Shown: positions 16,405 through 23,921 of the stretch, piece by piece
Layout: each line of letters opens with the position of its first letter
Numbering within the stretch: position 1 is the stretch's first letter
Assembly (NCBI GenBank): GCA_016931895.1
Contig: JAFGDY010000128.1
Location: forward strand, 1-50,141
Length of the DNA stretch: 50,141 nt
From: Anaerolineae bacterium
GTDB lineage: Bacteria; Chloroflexota; Anaerolineae; 4572-78; J111
Direction: 5' to 3'
Notes under the pieces: generated by a model
Databases searched by the model: none
The model's input: the letters and a program-made list of their open reading frames with translations, nothing else
Told to the model about the DNA's origin: nothing
Position numbers and translations under genes: made by a program

Positions 16405-17598
16405 CTACCACACCCGGCAGACAAATCCTTTCAGATACTCAGATTCAGGGTAGGTTAATAAAATGGGGTGGTCGGCGGCCTGGGAGAGATGCTCAATAAT
16501 TTGCACGGTCCGGCCGGCGTCCACGGCCGCGCCAAAGAGCACTTTTTGAAAGAGGTCGGCGCTCACTGCGCCGGAGCAAGAAAACGTAATTAGCACGCCT
16601 CCCCGCTTAATTAATTTCATGGCCAGCAGATTAATATCCTTATACCCCCGCGTGGCTTTATCAACGTGCCCCTTGCGTTGGGCAAATTTGGGGGGGTCTA
16701 AAATAACCACATCAAATTTCCATTGAGCCTCTTCGTAGGCCCGCAAAATTTCAAAGGCATTGGCTACGGCATAAACGTCTTCACGCTCGCCAAAACCGTT
16801 ACGGCGCATGTTGCGCTCGGCCAATTGGAGGGCCACTTCAGAGGTATCAACGTTAATAATCCGTTTGGCCCCGGTCGCGGCGGCATACACCGCAAAGGCG
16901 CCGGTATAGGCAAAGGCGTTCAATATTTCTTTGCCGGCCAAATATTTAACCGCCTTTTGCCGGTTCTCACGCTGGTCCAGGTAAAAGCCTGTTTTTTGGC
17001 CTAACTTCACATCAACCAGAAACGTATGGCCATTCTCCACAATTTCAATTAAATCAGGGGGAGTTTCAAGCCGAACCGGCCCGGCAATGGGCACCAGGCC
17101 TTCCTGCTCTCGCGCTTCAACATCGCTGCGTTCGTAAATGCCCTGGGGACTCACCAGATCAACCAACGTATCCAAAATGATGCCCCGGTGTTTTTCGGCG
17201 GCTATTGACAGAAATTGGACGACCAGCCAGGTGCCGTATTGGTCCACAATCAGGCCCGGCAGGCCATCCGCCTCGGCGTGAACCAGGCGAAAGGCGTCTG
17301 TGTCTTGGCTCTCGATAAGCGTCTGCCGGCCGGCCACGGCCCGGCGCAAACGCCGCCGCCAGAAATCCTCGTCAATCATATCGTTGGGATTCCAGGTGAG
17401 CAAACGGATCCGGATTTGCGATTTGGCGTTATAAATACCCCGCGCCGCAAAACGAGCGCGATGATTCCACACGTCTACCACATCGCCGTTGGCCGGCTCG
17501 CCCTCTACCCGCCCAATTGCGCCCGAAAAAATCCAGGGGTGACGATTTTCAACAGACTTCTCCCGGCCCTTTTTGAGAATAACCTGGCTTGTAATCAT
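16405..17598 (-). CDS. rlmI: RlmI-type 23S rRNA (cytosine-5) methyltransferase
   Basis: This 397-aa protein has an N-terminal PUA domain (ILKKGREKSVENRHPWIFSGAI..., residues 1-75), a central segment VDQYGTWLVVQFLS, and a C-terminal Rossmann methyltransferase domain. SAM motif I is NAFAYTGAFAVYAAATGA, motif IV is VILDPPKFA, and FSCSGAVS carries the expected cysteine nucleophile. E. coli RlmI makes m5C1962 in 23S rRNA; the name is transferred by overall architecture and other RlmI/RlmK-like specificities remain possible. GAGGG lies just upstream of the ATG. Confidence 0.85.
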   Translation of the reverse strand: MITSQVILKKGREKSVENRHPWIFSGAIGRVEGEPANGDVVDVWNHRARFAARGIYNAKSQIRIRLLTWNPNDMIDEDFWRRRLRRAVAGRQTLIESQDTDAFRLVHAEADGLPGLIVDQYGTWLVVQFLSIAAEKHRGIILDTLVDLVSPQGIYERSDVEAREQEGLVPIAGPVRLETPPDLIEIVENGHTFLVDVKLGQKTGFYLDQRENRQKAVKYLAGKEILNAFAYTGAFAVYAAATGAKRIINVDTSEVALQLAERNMRRNGFGEREDVYAVANAFEILRAYEEAQWKFDVVILDPPKFAQRKGHVDKATRGYKDINLLAMKLIKRGGVLITFSCSGAVSADLFQKVLFGAAVDAGRTVQIIEHLSQAADHPILLTYPESEYLKGFVCRVW

Positions 17599-17741
17599 TT
17601 GTCCCTCGTTGGGTGCGTGAAAAGGATAATGTTATCTATGTTTATAGATGACATTACCTCAAAATATTTTAACGTTTAGGTCTATCTTAACTGGTTAAGC
17701 AAAAAAGTCAATGTTTGAGGTTAAGATTTTGCCTAAACTTT

Positions 17742-17775
17742 AAAGGGCGCGCCTTTGCTCCAGGCGCGCCCTTTT
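17742..17775. terminator. Strong GC-rich hairpin terminator
   Basis: AAAGGGCGCGCC (17742-17753) pairs perfectly with GGCGCGCCCTTT around a 9-nt loop, with short T/A tails on both sides. It lies beyond the minus-strand membrane protein gene and upstream of rlmI, whose transcription it would insulate. The rest of 17599-17901 (303 bp) holds a small dyad (ATCTAT/ATAGAT near 17644) and nothing else that I can name. Confidence 0.7.
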
Positions 17776-17901
17776 GGCTTAAGGTTGATAGGGTTGTTTT
17801 TATCGTTGATGCTTTAAAGCCTGTAGTTCCCCCTCATTTTAACCGGCCCAAAAAATGGTCACGATAACGGCAAATTTTTGGGGCTGCTCATTATCTCATT
17901 A

Positions 17902-18429
17902 CTATTCAAAAGCTGTATAATTTCCGCTAAACAGTTGTTCCACAATGCCCGGATGAGCGTTTAACCAGGCCCCTTGCACCATCATCAAGGGGATGAGGAT
18001 CGCCAGGCCCCAGGCCAGCCCCAGGAGGAGCGTTTTCCACAGCCTCTGGCGCACAAGGTTCACTATCAGGTGGATAACGGCCAGGGTCATCAAAATATGG
18101 CCAACTTGGGCGATGAGGTTATAACCATCCCAAGTGAAAACAAGCAGGCCCAGCGTGCCGTAACGGAACATTAACACTGCCGCCGCCGCCATCACCACCG
18201 GGCTACCTAACAGGAATCCGGCAGCAAACAGAAAGATGCTGGGGGCGCAGGTGTTCAGCATCAGCCAACCGGCCGGCCCGGTATTGAGCACGGTGAGAAA
18301 AACAAAGGTTGAATTGAACGCAAGCAAAACGTTAAAAACAACCAATACCCAACCAATGACATCCCGCTTGAACCCGGCTTCTGCTCGCTCTACGGCCAGG
18401 CTTTGTTTGAAGTGAATGATTGTTCGCAT
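17902..18429 (-). CDS. Multi-span membrane protein, unknown
   Basis: The product is 175 aa from the ATG at 18429, preferred over a TTG 15 nt upstream because GAGGAG lies 7 bp before the ATG. After a basic, amphipathic N-terminus (FKQSLAVERAEAGFKRD) come about five hydrophobic segments (near residues 26-46, 57-74, 76-94, 104-124 and 131-150). I do not recognise the family. It follows the PadR-GyrI regulator gene by 25 bp on the same strand, so it is probably in the same operon. Small membrane proteins next to PadR regulators are often their targets, which is inference here. Confidence 0.7.
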   Translation of the reverse strand: MRTIIHFKQSLAVERAEAGFKRDVIGWVLVVFNVLLAFNSTFVFLTVLNTGPAGWLMLNTCAPSIFLFAAGFLLGSPVVMAAAAVLMFRYGTLGLLVFTWDGYNLIAQVGHILMTLAVIHLIVNLVRQRLWKTLLLGLAWGLAILIPLMMVQGAWLNAHPGIVEQLFSGNYTAFE

Positions 18430-18454
18430 GCTTATTCTCCTCAATTAATAATGG

Positions 18455-19597
18455 TTAAATTTTTTTGACCGGCTGCCGCAGCACCGTTTTGAGTTTCTCC
18501 GGCGCTACCCGGCGCGGATCACTCAGATAGATCTCGTGATGTTTGCCGACCGGTTCGTAGCCATTTTCCGGCATGAATTCCCGGTGCATTTTGGCGATGG
18601 TAGGCGCTTCGTCGGTGTAAGAGCCGAGGTGCAAAATTTGCACGGAGAGGCCCTCGTGGTAGGTCTCCAGTCTGATTTTGGCCAGGGCGGGTAGCTCTTT
18701 TTTCTTTTTAACTTGCCGCACTGCCTGCTCAAACATGGCCGGGGTAATCCATTCCGGCTGCATTACCATCACGGTCCAAAGCCATTGATCCTTGTTCCCG
18801 CTGCTAAAGGCGGCCATATCTTCGGCCCACCACAGCCCCTCCAACGGCGGCACCACGTAATCCAGCCCCTTCCCTTTTTTGCTCATAAATTTGAGCGCGT
18901 AGGCTACGGCAAACAAGGCTTCCACTGCTTCTTGATATTCAGGAGCGGTGTTTGGGTCGCCGCGCCCGTCAATCATAAGGTATTGCATGGGTGGCACGTC
19001 AACCACCTCAAACTTTTTGGCCGACGGTTGGTATAAGTGTTTTAACTCTTTTTTAAAATCCAATTTTGTCATTTCAGCCTCCACTTGTTTGATAAATTTT
19101 TCAATCCAGGTCAGTTCAGCCTCAATTTTGGTCATGCTGTAATCAAACAGCGCATCCACAAAGTAAGGCAGAGGTTGTTGTTCTGTCCAGCGGGTTTGGA
19201 TCTGGGCCAGTTGGTCGGTCAGAGCTTGGTGGTATTGCCGCAAAGCTGTTGTGGCCTGGTCGGGCGACAGGCCGGGCAGATTGCCTACCCCCAACAAAAA
19301 ACTGGAGTAGCAAGGCTGAGGCTTTGCGAGTGCCTCAAACAGTGCGGACTGGAACGCCTCTGCGCCGGCTTGAGTGAGATGGAAGATTTTTCGCGCCGGC
19401 CCCCGGCCCTCTGTTTGTTCCGTTCTGCCTTCAATCAGGCCGTCCTTCTCCAATTTTTTCAACAGGAAATAGATGGAAGAAAAGCCAATTTCCGTCCATT
19501 GTCGCATGCCGCGCGCCTCGATAACTTGTTCGATTTCGTAACCGTGCCGGGGCTGCTCGGCGATCAAACTTAAAATAGCCAATTCTGTATTCGTCAT
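18455..19597 (-). CDS. PadR-family regulator fused to a GyrI-like ligand-binding domain
   Basis: Residues 1-85 are a PadR winged helix: TELAILSLIAEQPRHGYEIEQVIE, then SSIYFLLKKLEKDGLIEGR, then ARKIFHLTQAGAEAF. Residues about 90-170 match the helical Vir/C-terminal PadR part used for dimerisation. At M176 a second module starts (TKLDFKKELKHLYQPSAKKFEVVDVPPMQYLMIDGRG) that matches stand-alone GyrI-like small-molecule-binding proteins of the COG4832 type and runs to the end (380 aa). The two are normally separate proteins. The fusion suggests a one-component ligand-responsive repressor. Its promoter carries a dyad over the -10 (19621-19643), so autoregulation is likely. Confidence 0.85.
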   Translation of the reverse strand: MTNTELAILSLIAEQPRHGYEIEQVIEARGMRQWTEIGFSSIYFLLKKLEKDGLIEGRTEQTEGRGPARKIFHLTQAGAEAFQSALFEALAKPQPCYSSFLLGVGNLPGLSPDQATTALRQYHQALTDQLAQIQTRWTEQQPLPYFVDALFDYSMTKIEAELTWIEKFIKQVEAEMTKLDFKKELKHLYQPSAKKFEVVDVPPMQYLMIDGRGDPNTAPEYQEAVEALFAVAYALKFMSKKGKGLDYVVPPLEGLWWAEDMAAFSSGNKDQWLWTVMVMQPEWITPAMFEQAVRQVKKKKELPALAKIRLETYHEGLSVQILHLGSYTDEAPTIAKMHREFMPENGYEPVGKHHEIYLSDPRRVAPEKLKTVLRQPVKKI

Positions 19598-19620
19598 TTG
19601 ATATTACTCTAATACTAGAA

Positions 19621-19643
19621 TATTATAATACTATACTATAATA
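19621..19643. promoter_or_regulatory. Candidate PadR operator dyad
   Basis: TATTATA - 9 bp - TATAATA, a perfect 7-bp dyad that includes the -10 hexamer of the padR-like gene. Binding by its own product is inferred from position and from the AT-rich dyads known for PadR proteins. Confidence 0.5.
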
Positions 19644-19666
19644 TCGCTTTTAGTGAAGTTTGTCAA
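19638..19666 (-). promoter_or_regulatory. Promoter of the PadR-GyrI gene
   Basis: On the minus strand a perfect TTGACA (19666-19661), a 17-bp spacer and TATTAT (19643-19638). The start codon is 41 bp further on. Confidence 0.8.
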
Positions 19667-19770
19667 GTGGTTTTAAGCAGTAAAGTTGAGCCGGTGGCAA
19701 AAGCAAGTTTTTACCGAGGGTGTTTGGATTGGTAAGAAGGTTTTTGGAGGAACCGTTTGGTTTTGGTTGG

Positions 19771-20016
19771 TCAGGATACCGTCAATTGGATGGCCTCTGC
19801 CGGGCATTGTCGCACGCACGCGCCGCAGGCAATGCAAAGATGCGCGTTGTGAAATTCAGCGATACGGGTTTGGGGGTTGGGTGTCCAGCAGCCAATGGGG
19901 CACACCTCGTAACACTGCCAGGCCCCCGTGCATTTGGCCGGGTCGAATTGGATGTGCAAATAGCGTAATTTTTGCACATTTTGCCATTCGTCGGCCAGCA
20001 TTTTTTTGATGTCCAT
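19771..20016 (-). CDS. HgcB-like two-cluster ferredoxin
   Basis: The 81-aa ferredoxin starts at the ATG at 20016 (GGAG 8 bp upstream), four bases after the HgcA-like gene. Its second motif, C61-x2-C64-x2-C67-x3-C71-P (CIACGACVRQCP), is a normal [4Fe-4S] site. The first is C29-x2-A32-x2-C35-x3-C39-P with an extra C43: the second cysteine is Ala, so this site may hold a 3Fe or modified cluster or use C43. The order HgcA-like then ferredoxin, the leading RYLHIQFDPAKC segment and the two-cluster layout match HgcB, the electron donor that reduces the HgcA corrinoid. Unlike known HgcB it stops right after the second cluster and so lacks the extra conserved cysteine and C-terminal Cys pair recalled for that family. 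Confidence 0.75.
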   Translation of the reverse strand: MDIKKMLADEWQNVQKLRYLHIQFDPAKCTGAWQCYEVCPIGCWTPNPQTRIAEFHNAHLCIACGACVRQCPAEAIQLTVS

Positions 20017-20020
20017 TATC

Positions 20021-21652
20021 TCAACTCCATCCTGGCATTTGGCCGGCGCCATACGCCGCCAGGGTGGCCAGGCCCACCAAACCTTCAATACTCCAATTAG
20101 CCTGTTCGCCGCGCATCAGGGGACTCATCCCCTGATATTCCCCGCCAATGAAAAAGGCCAAAAAGCCCAGGCCCAACGACCAGTTGAACAATGGGGCCGG
20201 TGATAAGTGCCCCCATCCAAGCGACCACACCCACAGCCCCAACAGCGTTAGCCCGGCCAAGGTGATGCCTTTGCCCAGCCCGTCCCGTCCCGGCAGCCAG
20301 GGCAGAAAAATGCCGTAAAAATAACTAAGCCCGGCCATTATGCCCAGGAGAACCGGCGTATAGGGACGCCAAAAGATCAGGCATAAAACGGCAAAAACAA
20401 GGCCATACAGGGCCAACATCACGGTGGTCATTTCTAGCCGGTCTTTCAGGGGAAATTGCACGTGACGCATAGTCTCACTTTTTTTGCGACCGGCCCGTAG
20501 ATAAGCGGGAATGTCTTGCGCCCGAACCGGCCCCCAATGCACCCCCCAGCCGGTCTCCTGCCGAATTTGCCGGCCGTCAATCCCATTGGCGCATAGTTGC
20601 GGTAAAATCAAAGCATGATGGTCAACCGCCGCTATCACGCCGCTGGTTTTGAGAGCAGCTATCACCTCTTCGGCAGTGAAGTAACCGCCGCCTGCGGCGC
20701 ACCAGACATTGATCCCCCGGCTGTTGGCCAGCACCAGCCAGCAATCTACCCGGCCGTCTAACGCGCCTACCAGACGGCGCACCGTCAATTCGTAATTGCC
20801 GGTGACCAGCACCGGCGATTTTCGATCCGGGCGACCAATGCGATACAGGCCGGTAGCGATTTTGGGATAAGGAGGAATGAAGCGGTTGAGAAGGCTCCAA
20901 CCATCAAGTAGCAGGGTGTTAGGCGTAACTCGATGGCTAAGTTGGGGATAGGCTGGCCACAAAGTTTGGATTTCCGCAGGCATGGTGATGGGCCGGGCGC
21001 TGATGAGTTGCAAACTCCCGCCCAGGCGCGATTCAACCACTGTGGCCACAAAACCGGCTTCAGTCAAGGTTCGGCCAAAGTGGTGGAGCGGTGTAGTAGT
21101 GGCGCGGGTCAGCAGCCAGGTCAGAATTACCAGGGGCAGGCGTACCCCCCAAAAGGCCAACCGTCTCCAGAGCCCGTCGGGTATCATTTCATCGGCGATG
21201 AGCAGGCGGCCATCAGGCGCGAGAAGATGGGCGGCTGCGCGTAACACATAGCCCTGCACTTCAGGCGGGAACTCGCTGAAGGCCAGGGTGCTGACGATAA
21301 CGTCAAAGCTATGCGGCTGAAAGTGGTCGGCCAGTTTTGTGGCGTCAAGGTGGTGAAATTCAATGGCTTCCGCCAGCCCGGCTTCGGCTGCTTTTGTTTC
21401 CGCTTCGGCCAGCATCCCCGGCGAAGCATCAATCGCCGTTACGCGCGCGCCCTGCGTGGCCATTAAAACCGAAAGTACCCCGGTGCCGCAGCCAATTTCC
21501 AGCACCCGCAGGTCGGTTTTTCCTCCGGCCCAAATGTAATCAGCCGCAATGCGCTCCTTGAGTGGCTGCAAACGGCCCAGCGTGAGTAGCTGAATGCCCC
21601 GGTCGTAAGCGCGGGGAGTGGTTTCGAGCCATTGCATAAAGACGGTGGCCAT
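20021..21652 (-). CDS. SAM methyltransferase fused to an HgcA-like corrinoid-binding membrane protein
   Basis: This 543-aa protein joins two modules. Residues 1-about 215 are a class I SAM methyltransferase (VLEIGCGTGVLSVLMA as motif I at 50-65, VTAIDASPGML, FDVIVSTLAFSEF, LLAPDGRLLIADE). Residues about 250-543 read like HgcA: GLYRIGRPDRKSPVLVTGNYELT, the cap-helix motif N315-V-W-C318-A-A-G at the corrinoid, ALILPQL, then VHWGPVRAQDIPAYLRAG, and about five membrane segments (409-427, 433-450, 461-480, 490-503, 521-537). HgcA transfers a methyl group from its corrinoid to Hg(II), using the cap Cys as cobalt ligand. The consensus as I recall it is NVWCAAGK; here Lys is Gly (NVWCAAGGG). AAAGGAG precedes the ATG. 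The HgcB-like ferredoxin follows 4 bp later. Mercury methylation is possible but unproven. Confidence 0.8.
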   Translation of the reverse strand: MATVFMQWLETTPRAYDRGIQLLTLGRLQPLKERIAADYIWAGGKTDLRVLEIGCGTGVLSVLMATQGARVTAIDASPGMLAEAETKAAEAGLAEAIEFHHLDATKLADHFQPHSFDVIVSTLAFSEFPPEVQGYVLRAAAHLLAPDGRLLIADEMIPDGLWRRLAFWGVRLPLVILTWLLTRATTTPLHHFGRTLTEAGFVATVVESRLGGSLQLISARPITMPAEIQTLWPAYPQLSHRVTPNTLLLDGWSLLNRFIPPYPKIATGLYRIGRPDRKSPVLVTGNYELTVRRLVGALDGRVDCWLVLANSRGINVWCAAGGGYFTAEEVIAALKTSGVIAAVDHHALILPQLCANGIDGRQIRQETGWGVHWGPVRAQDIPAYLRAGRKKSETMRHVQFPLKDRLEMTTVMLALYGLVFAVLCLIFWRPYTPVLLGIMAGLSYFYGIFLPWLPGRDGLGKGITLAGLTLLGLWVWSLGWGHLSPAPLFNWSLGLGFLAFFIGGEYQGMSPLMRGEQANWSIEGLVGLATLAAYGAGQMPGWS

Positions 21653-21815
21653 GGATTACTCCTTTGTAAATGGCAAATATGCAAATCGTAAATTAGCAGA
21701 ATCATGGGTATGCGTAACTGGCGTTTTCTTTTTTATCAGTGAGAAAATGCCCTACATTTTCATTTACGTTTCAAAAAAGGAAAAGATAAGAGTTACGCAG
21801 TTGGGCGTTTAAATG

Positions 21816-21908
21816 TCATTTCGAGGAGCTTGCGACGAGAAATCTCTAATATGGCCGTTTGCAAACGAACTTCTCAGGGATTTCTCGCTTATTCTTCACT
21901 CGAAATGA
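21816..21908. repeat. Palindromic dispersed repeat (TCATTTCGAG type)
   Basis: Outer arms TCATTTCGAG (21816-21825) and CTCGAAATGA (21899-21908) are perfect inverted copies. Inner arms CGAGAAATC (21836-21844) and GATTTCTCG (21879-21887) also pair. This layout resembles a non-coding palindromic repeat seen in many unrelated genomes (from memory). No coding capacity and no target duplication are evident. Confidence 0.7.
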
Positions 21909-21912
21909 TATG

Positions 21913-22020
21913 GGGTGTGTTTCATTTGAGTTGAGACTACCCCGGAGTGCGGAATTTATTCCGCTTTTTGGCAGAGGCAGAATGAATTCTGCACTCCTTC
22001 AACTGATTTGAAATACACCC
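21913..22020. repeat. Nested palindrome able to form a junction-like fold
   Basis: Outer 22-nt arms (21913-21934 with 21999-22020) match at 18 of 22 positions. Inside, GGAGTGC (21944-21950) pairs with GCACTCC (21991-21997). Between them are two perfect hairpins with 7-bp stems and 2-nt loops, GCGGAAT/ATTCCGC (21949-21964) and GCAGAAT/ATTCTGC (21977-21992). Confidence 0.7.
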
Positions 22021-22066
22021 AAATGATATGAACTGCGTAGTTCCAAAAAGTATCACTTCAATTTGC

Positions 22067-22094
22067 TTGACCTTTTACCGAATTATGTTATCCT
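22067..22094 (+). promoter_or_regulatory. Promoter of the DUF6062-trmD unit
   Basis: TTGACC (22067-22072), a 16-bp spacer and TATCCT (22089-22094). The -35 is good, the -10 mediocre. It is the best candidate upstream of the gene at 22204. Confidence 0.45.
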
Positions 22095-22203
22095 TTGATG
22101 TATTATACATTAATCCCCGGATTTTGGGAGCCGAGGTGAAAGCAAAACAATAATCCCTAAACCCTCTCGTTTGGTTCTGACCTGTCCGGGTTAGGTGTGG
22201 GTG

Positions 22204-22962
22204 ATGAAAAAAGACCATATTCCCAATAGCTATTTTGAAATCATCGAAGCCTGCGCCGAACCGGGCTGTCCCTTCTGCCGGTTGGTGGAAGAGATCGGTT
22301 TTCGTTTTCTGATGGCCAGCATGCACGGCACAGCCACCGACCCGGACATGCGGCTCCAGTTTCGGGCGTCGTTAGGGTTTTGTAATCGGCATGCCTGGCT
22401 GCTGCCCCAAACCGGCGGAGGCGCCCGGTTGGGCATTGCCATCATCTACCAGGATTTTATTCGGCAGGTGGAAAAAGAGTTAAGCAGAGCCGGCTATGAT
22501 AGCCCCAGGAGCGTCTCCCTGAGCCAGATGCAAGAAACCCTGAACCGCAAAAGGCCAAGCGCCGCCACGCAAACCGTGGTCAAGAATCTTCAGCCGGAGA
22601 AACCATGCCCGGCTTGTTTGCAAGAAGCTGAGTTGGAAACATTGGCCATAACCACGCTGGTGGATTTGTTGACCACAGACGAAAAAATGCTCAAGGCTTT
22701 CAAATCGTCCGATGGCCTCTGTTTATATCACCTGCGCCGCGCCCTGGAATTGGTAAGAGACAAAGCCACTTTTGAAACTTTGCTGGAAATCACCAGGGAA
22801 AAACTGGTCAAGCTGCAAGCGGAACTCGATGAGTTCATTCGTAAGCACGACCACCGCTTTCAGCACGAAAAGTTTGAGGCCGAGGGCGATAGCTGGCAGC
22901 GGGCCATTATCCAAATAGCGGGCTCTCCTCGCACTGAGCCGGGCAAAATGAAACTAAAATAG
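22204..22962 (+). CDS. DUF6062-like cysteine/histidine-rich protein
   Basis: The 252-aa product has a duplicated metal-site pattern. The first copy has CPFC near residue 21 with [10 protein letters not shown] later; the second has CPAC with [11 protein letters not shown]. Each half thus offers a CxxC plus CxxH set, likely to bind zinc or an Fe-S cluster. This matches the DUF6062 family common in Chloroflexota; its role is not known. The rest is helical and charged. The ATG at 22204 was chosen with AGGTG 7 bp upstream. It lies 11 bp before trmD on the same strand, which hints at a link with tRNA or translation but no more. Confidence 0.75.
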   Translation: MKKDHIPNSYFEIIEACAEPGCPFCRLVEEIGFRFLMASMHGTATDPDMRLQFRASLGFCNRHAWLLPQTGGGARLGIAIIYQDFIRQVEKELSRAGYDSPRSVSLSQMQETLNRKRPSAATQTVVKNLQPEKPCPACLQEAELETLAITTLVDLLTTDEKMLKAFKSSDGLCLYHLRRALELVRDKATFETLLEITREKLVKLQAELDEFIRKHDHRFQHEKFEAEGDSWQRAIIQIAGSPRTEPGKMKLK

Positions 22963-22973
22963 GTTCTTTTTTG

Positions 22974-23801
22974 ATGAGTTTGTTACAGCCAAACCATAAG
23001 GCCATTCATTTTGACATTCTAACCCTCTTTCCGGAAATGTTTGCCGGGGTTTTTGACGCCACCATTATTGGGCGGGCGCGCCAGGCCGGGCAGGTGACAA
23101 TAACCCTCCATAATATCCGCGATTATGCCCCCGGCAAACACCACGTCACCGACGATACCCCCTATGGCGGCGGCGGTGGTATGGTTATGAAACCGGAACC
23201 TATTTTTAATGCGGTTGAGGCAATTTTGGGCATTAACATCCCCAATGAGGGGTATTTGCCATTGATGGCCCAGGGTTATCCGCCCCTTATTTTGTTGACC
23301 CCCCAGGGACGCCTGCTCAAGCAAACAATGGCCCGCGAATGGGCGAGGTATGCCCGGCTTGTTTTGATTTGCGGCCGCTACGAGGGGGTTGACGAGCGGG
23401 TGCGGCAATACCTGGTTACTCACGAAATCTCTATTGGCGATTATGTGCTTTCCGGCGGCGAGATTGCGGCCATGGTGCTGGTTGACGTGTTGACCCGCCT
23501 TGTGCCGGGGGTATTGGGCGATGCCGAGGCCCCCAACAAGGATTCTCATTCGGCGGGATTGTTGGAACACCCTCACTACACCCGCCCGGCGGAATATCGC
23601 GGGTATAGTGTGCCCGATATTCTTGTCTCCGGCCACCACGCCAACGTGCGAAAATGGCAGCGCCAGCAATCCCTGGCCCGCACCCTGGCCCGCCGGCCTG
23701 ATCTGCTGGCAACGGCGGCCCTGAACGAAGCCGACCGCGCCTACCTGGCCGATTTGGGATATGATTTCTCAAACTCCCACCTGGATTTGTCTGACTCGTA
23801 G
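22974..23801 (+). CDS. trmD: tRNA (guanine(37)-N1)-methyltransferase
   Basis: TrmD makes m1G37 in tRNAs and prevents +1 frameshifting. The 275-aa protein starts with [15 protein letters not shown] and continues with the SPOUT knot motifs: [32 protein letters not shown]-like (here [15 protein letters not shown]), [21 protein letters not shown], the HYTRP motif, and a C-terminal domain with [17 protein letters not shown] short N-terminal extension (about 12 residues) precedes the usual start; no strong ribosome binding site decides it. It is followed by a terminator and rplS, the gene order seen in many bacteria (rpsP-rimM-trmD-rplS), although rpsP and rimM are not upstream here. Confidence 0.95.
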   Translation: MSLLQPNHKAIHFDILTLFPEMFAGVFDATIIGRARQAGQVTITLHNIRDYAPGKHHVTDDTPYGGGGGMVMKPEPIFNAVEAILGINIPNEGYLPLMAQGYPPLILLTPQGRLLKQTMAREWARYARLVLICGRYEGVDERVRQYLVTHEISIGDYVLSGGEIAAMVLVDVLTRLVPGVLGDAEAPNKDSHSAGLLEHPHYTRPAEYRGYSVPDILVSGHHANVRKWQRQQSLARTLARRPDLLATAALNEADRAYLADLGYDFSNSHLDLSDS

Positions 23802-23816
23802 AGTTCATGCTATAAT
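23787..23816 (+). promoter_or_regulatory. Extended -10 promoter of rplS
   Basis: TTGTCT (23787-23792), an 18-bp spacer and TATAAT (23811-23816) with the TGC extension (23808-23810). It overlaps the end of trmD. Transcription would begin near 23822, just before two leader hairpins. Confidence 0.65.
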
Positions 23817-23825
23817 TCCTTTTTG

Positions 23826-23851
23826 TGGCTGGCGAGGGCCAGCATTTTTTT
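23826..23851 (+). terminator. Terminator-like hairpin 1 in the trmD-rplS gap
   Basis: GCTGGC (23828-23833) pairs with GCCAGC (23838-23843) around GAGG, followed by A and seven T. It can end trmD transcripts, but it also lies right at the start of the rplS leader, so it may act as an attenuator. Confidence 0.65.
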
Positions 23852-23890
23852 AGTCAATAGCAAACAGAAAATTATTCCTGGTAAGTGAAA

Positions 23891-23921
23891 GTGACTTCTG
23901 GCTGGTAAGAAGTCTCTTTTT
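23891..23921 (+). terminator. Terminator-like hairpin 2 in the rplS leader
   Basis: GACTTCT (23893-23899) pairs with AGAAGTC (23908-23914), followed by TCTTTTT. It ends about 23 nt before the rplS start, the place expected for a ribosomal protein leader attenuator. Confidence 0.55.

Larger units (their letters stand above)
21653..22203. repeat. Repeat-packed intergenic region upstream of the MT-HgcA fusion
   Basis: No gene is visible in these 551 bp. It contains a roughly heptameric GTAAAT/GCAAAT run (21666-21693), a 9-bp inverted repeat TGCGTAACT/AGTTACGCA (21711-21719 with 21791-21799), two larger palindromic elements described separately, and the promoter of the DUF6062 gene at its right end. 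The AT-rich part next to 21652 must also hold the promoter of the fusion gene, which I could not fix. Confidence 0.6.

Noticed and set aside
20021-20900. Reading the C-terminal half of the fusion as a CO dehydrogenase/acetyl-CoA synthase delta subunit
   Set aside because: It shares the corrinoid fold, but the NVWCAAG cap helix, five membrane helices and adjacent two-cluster ferredoxin fit HgcA better, and no other Wood-Ljungdahl gene is nearby.
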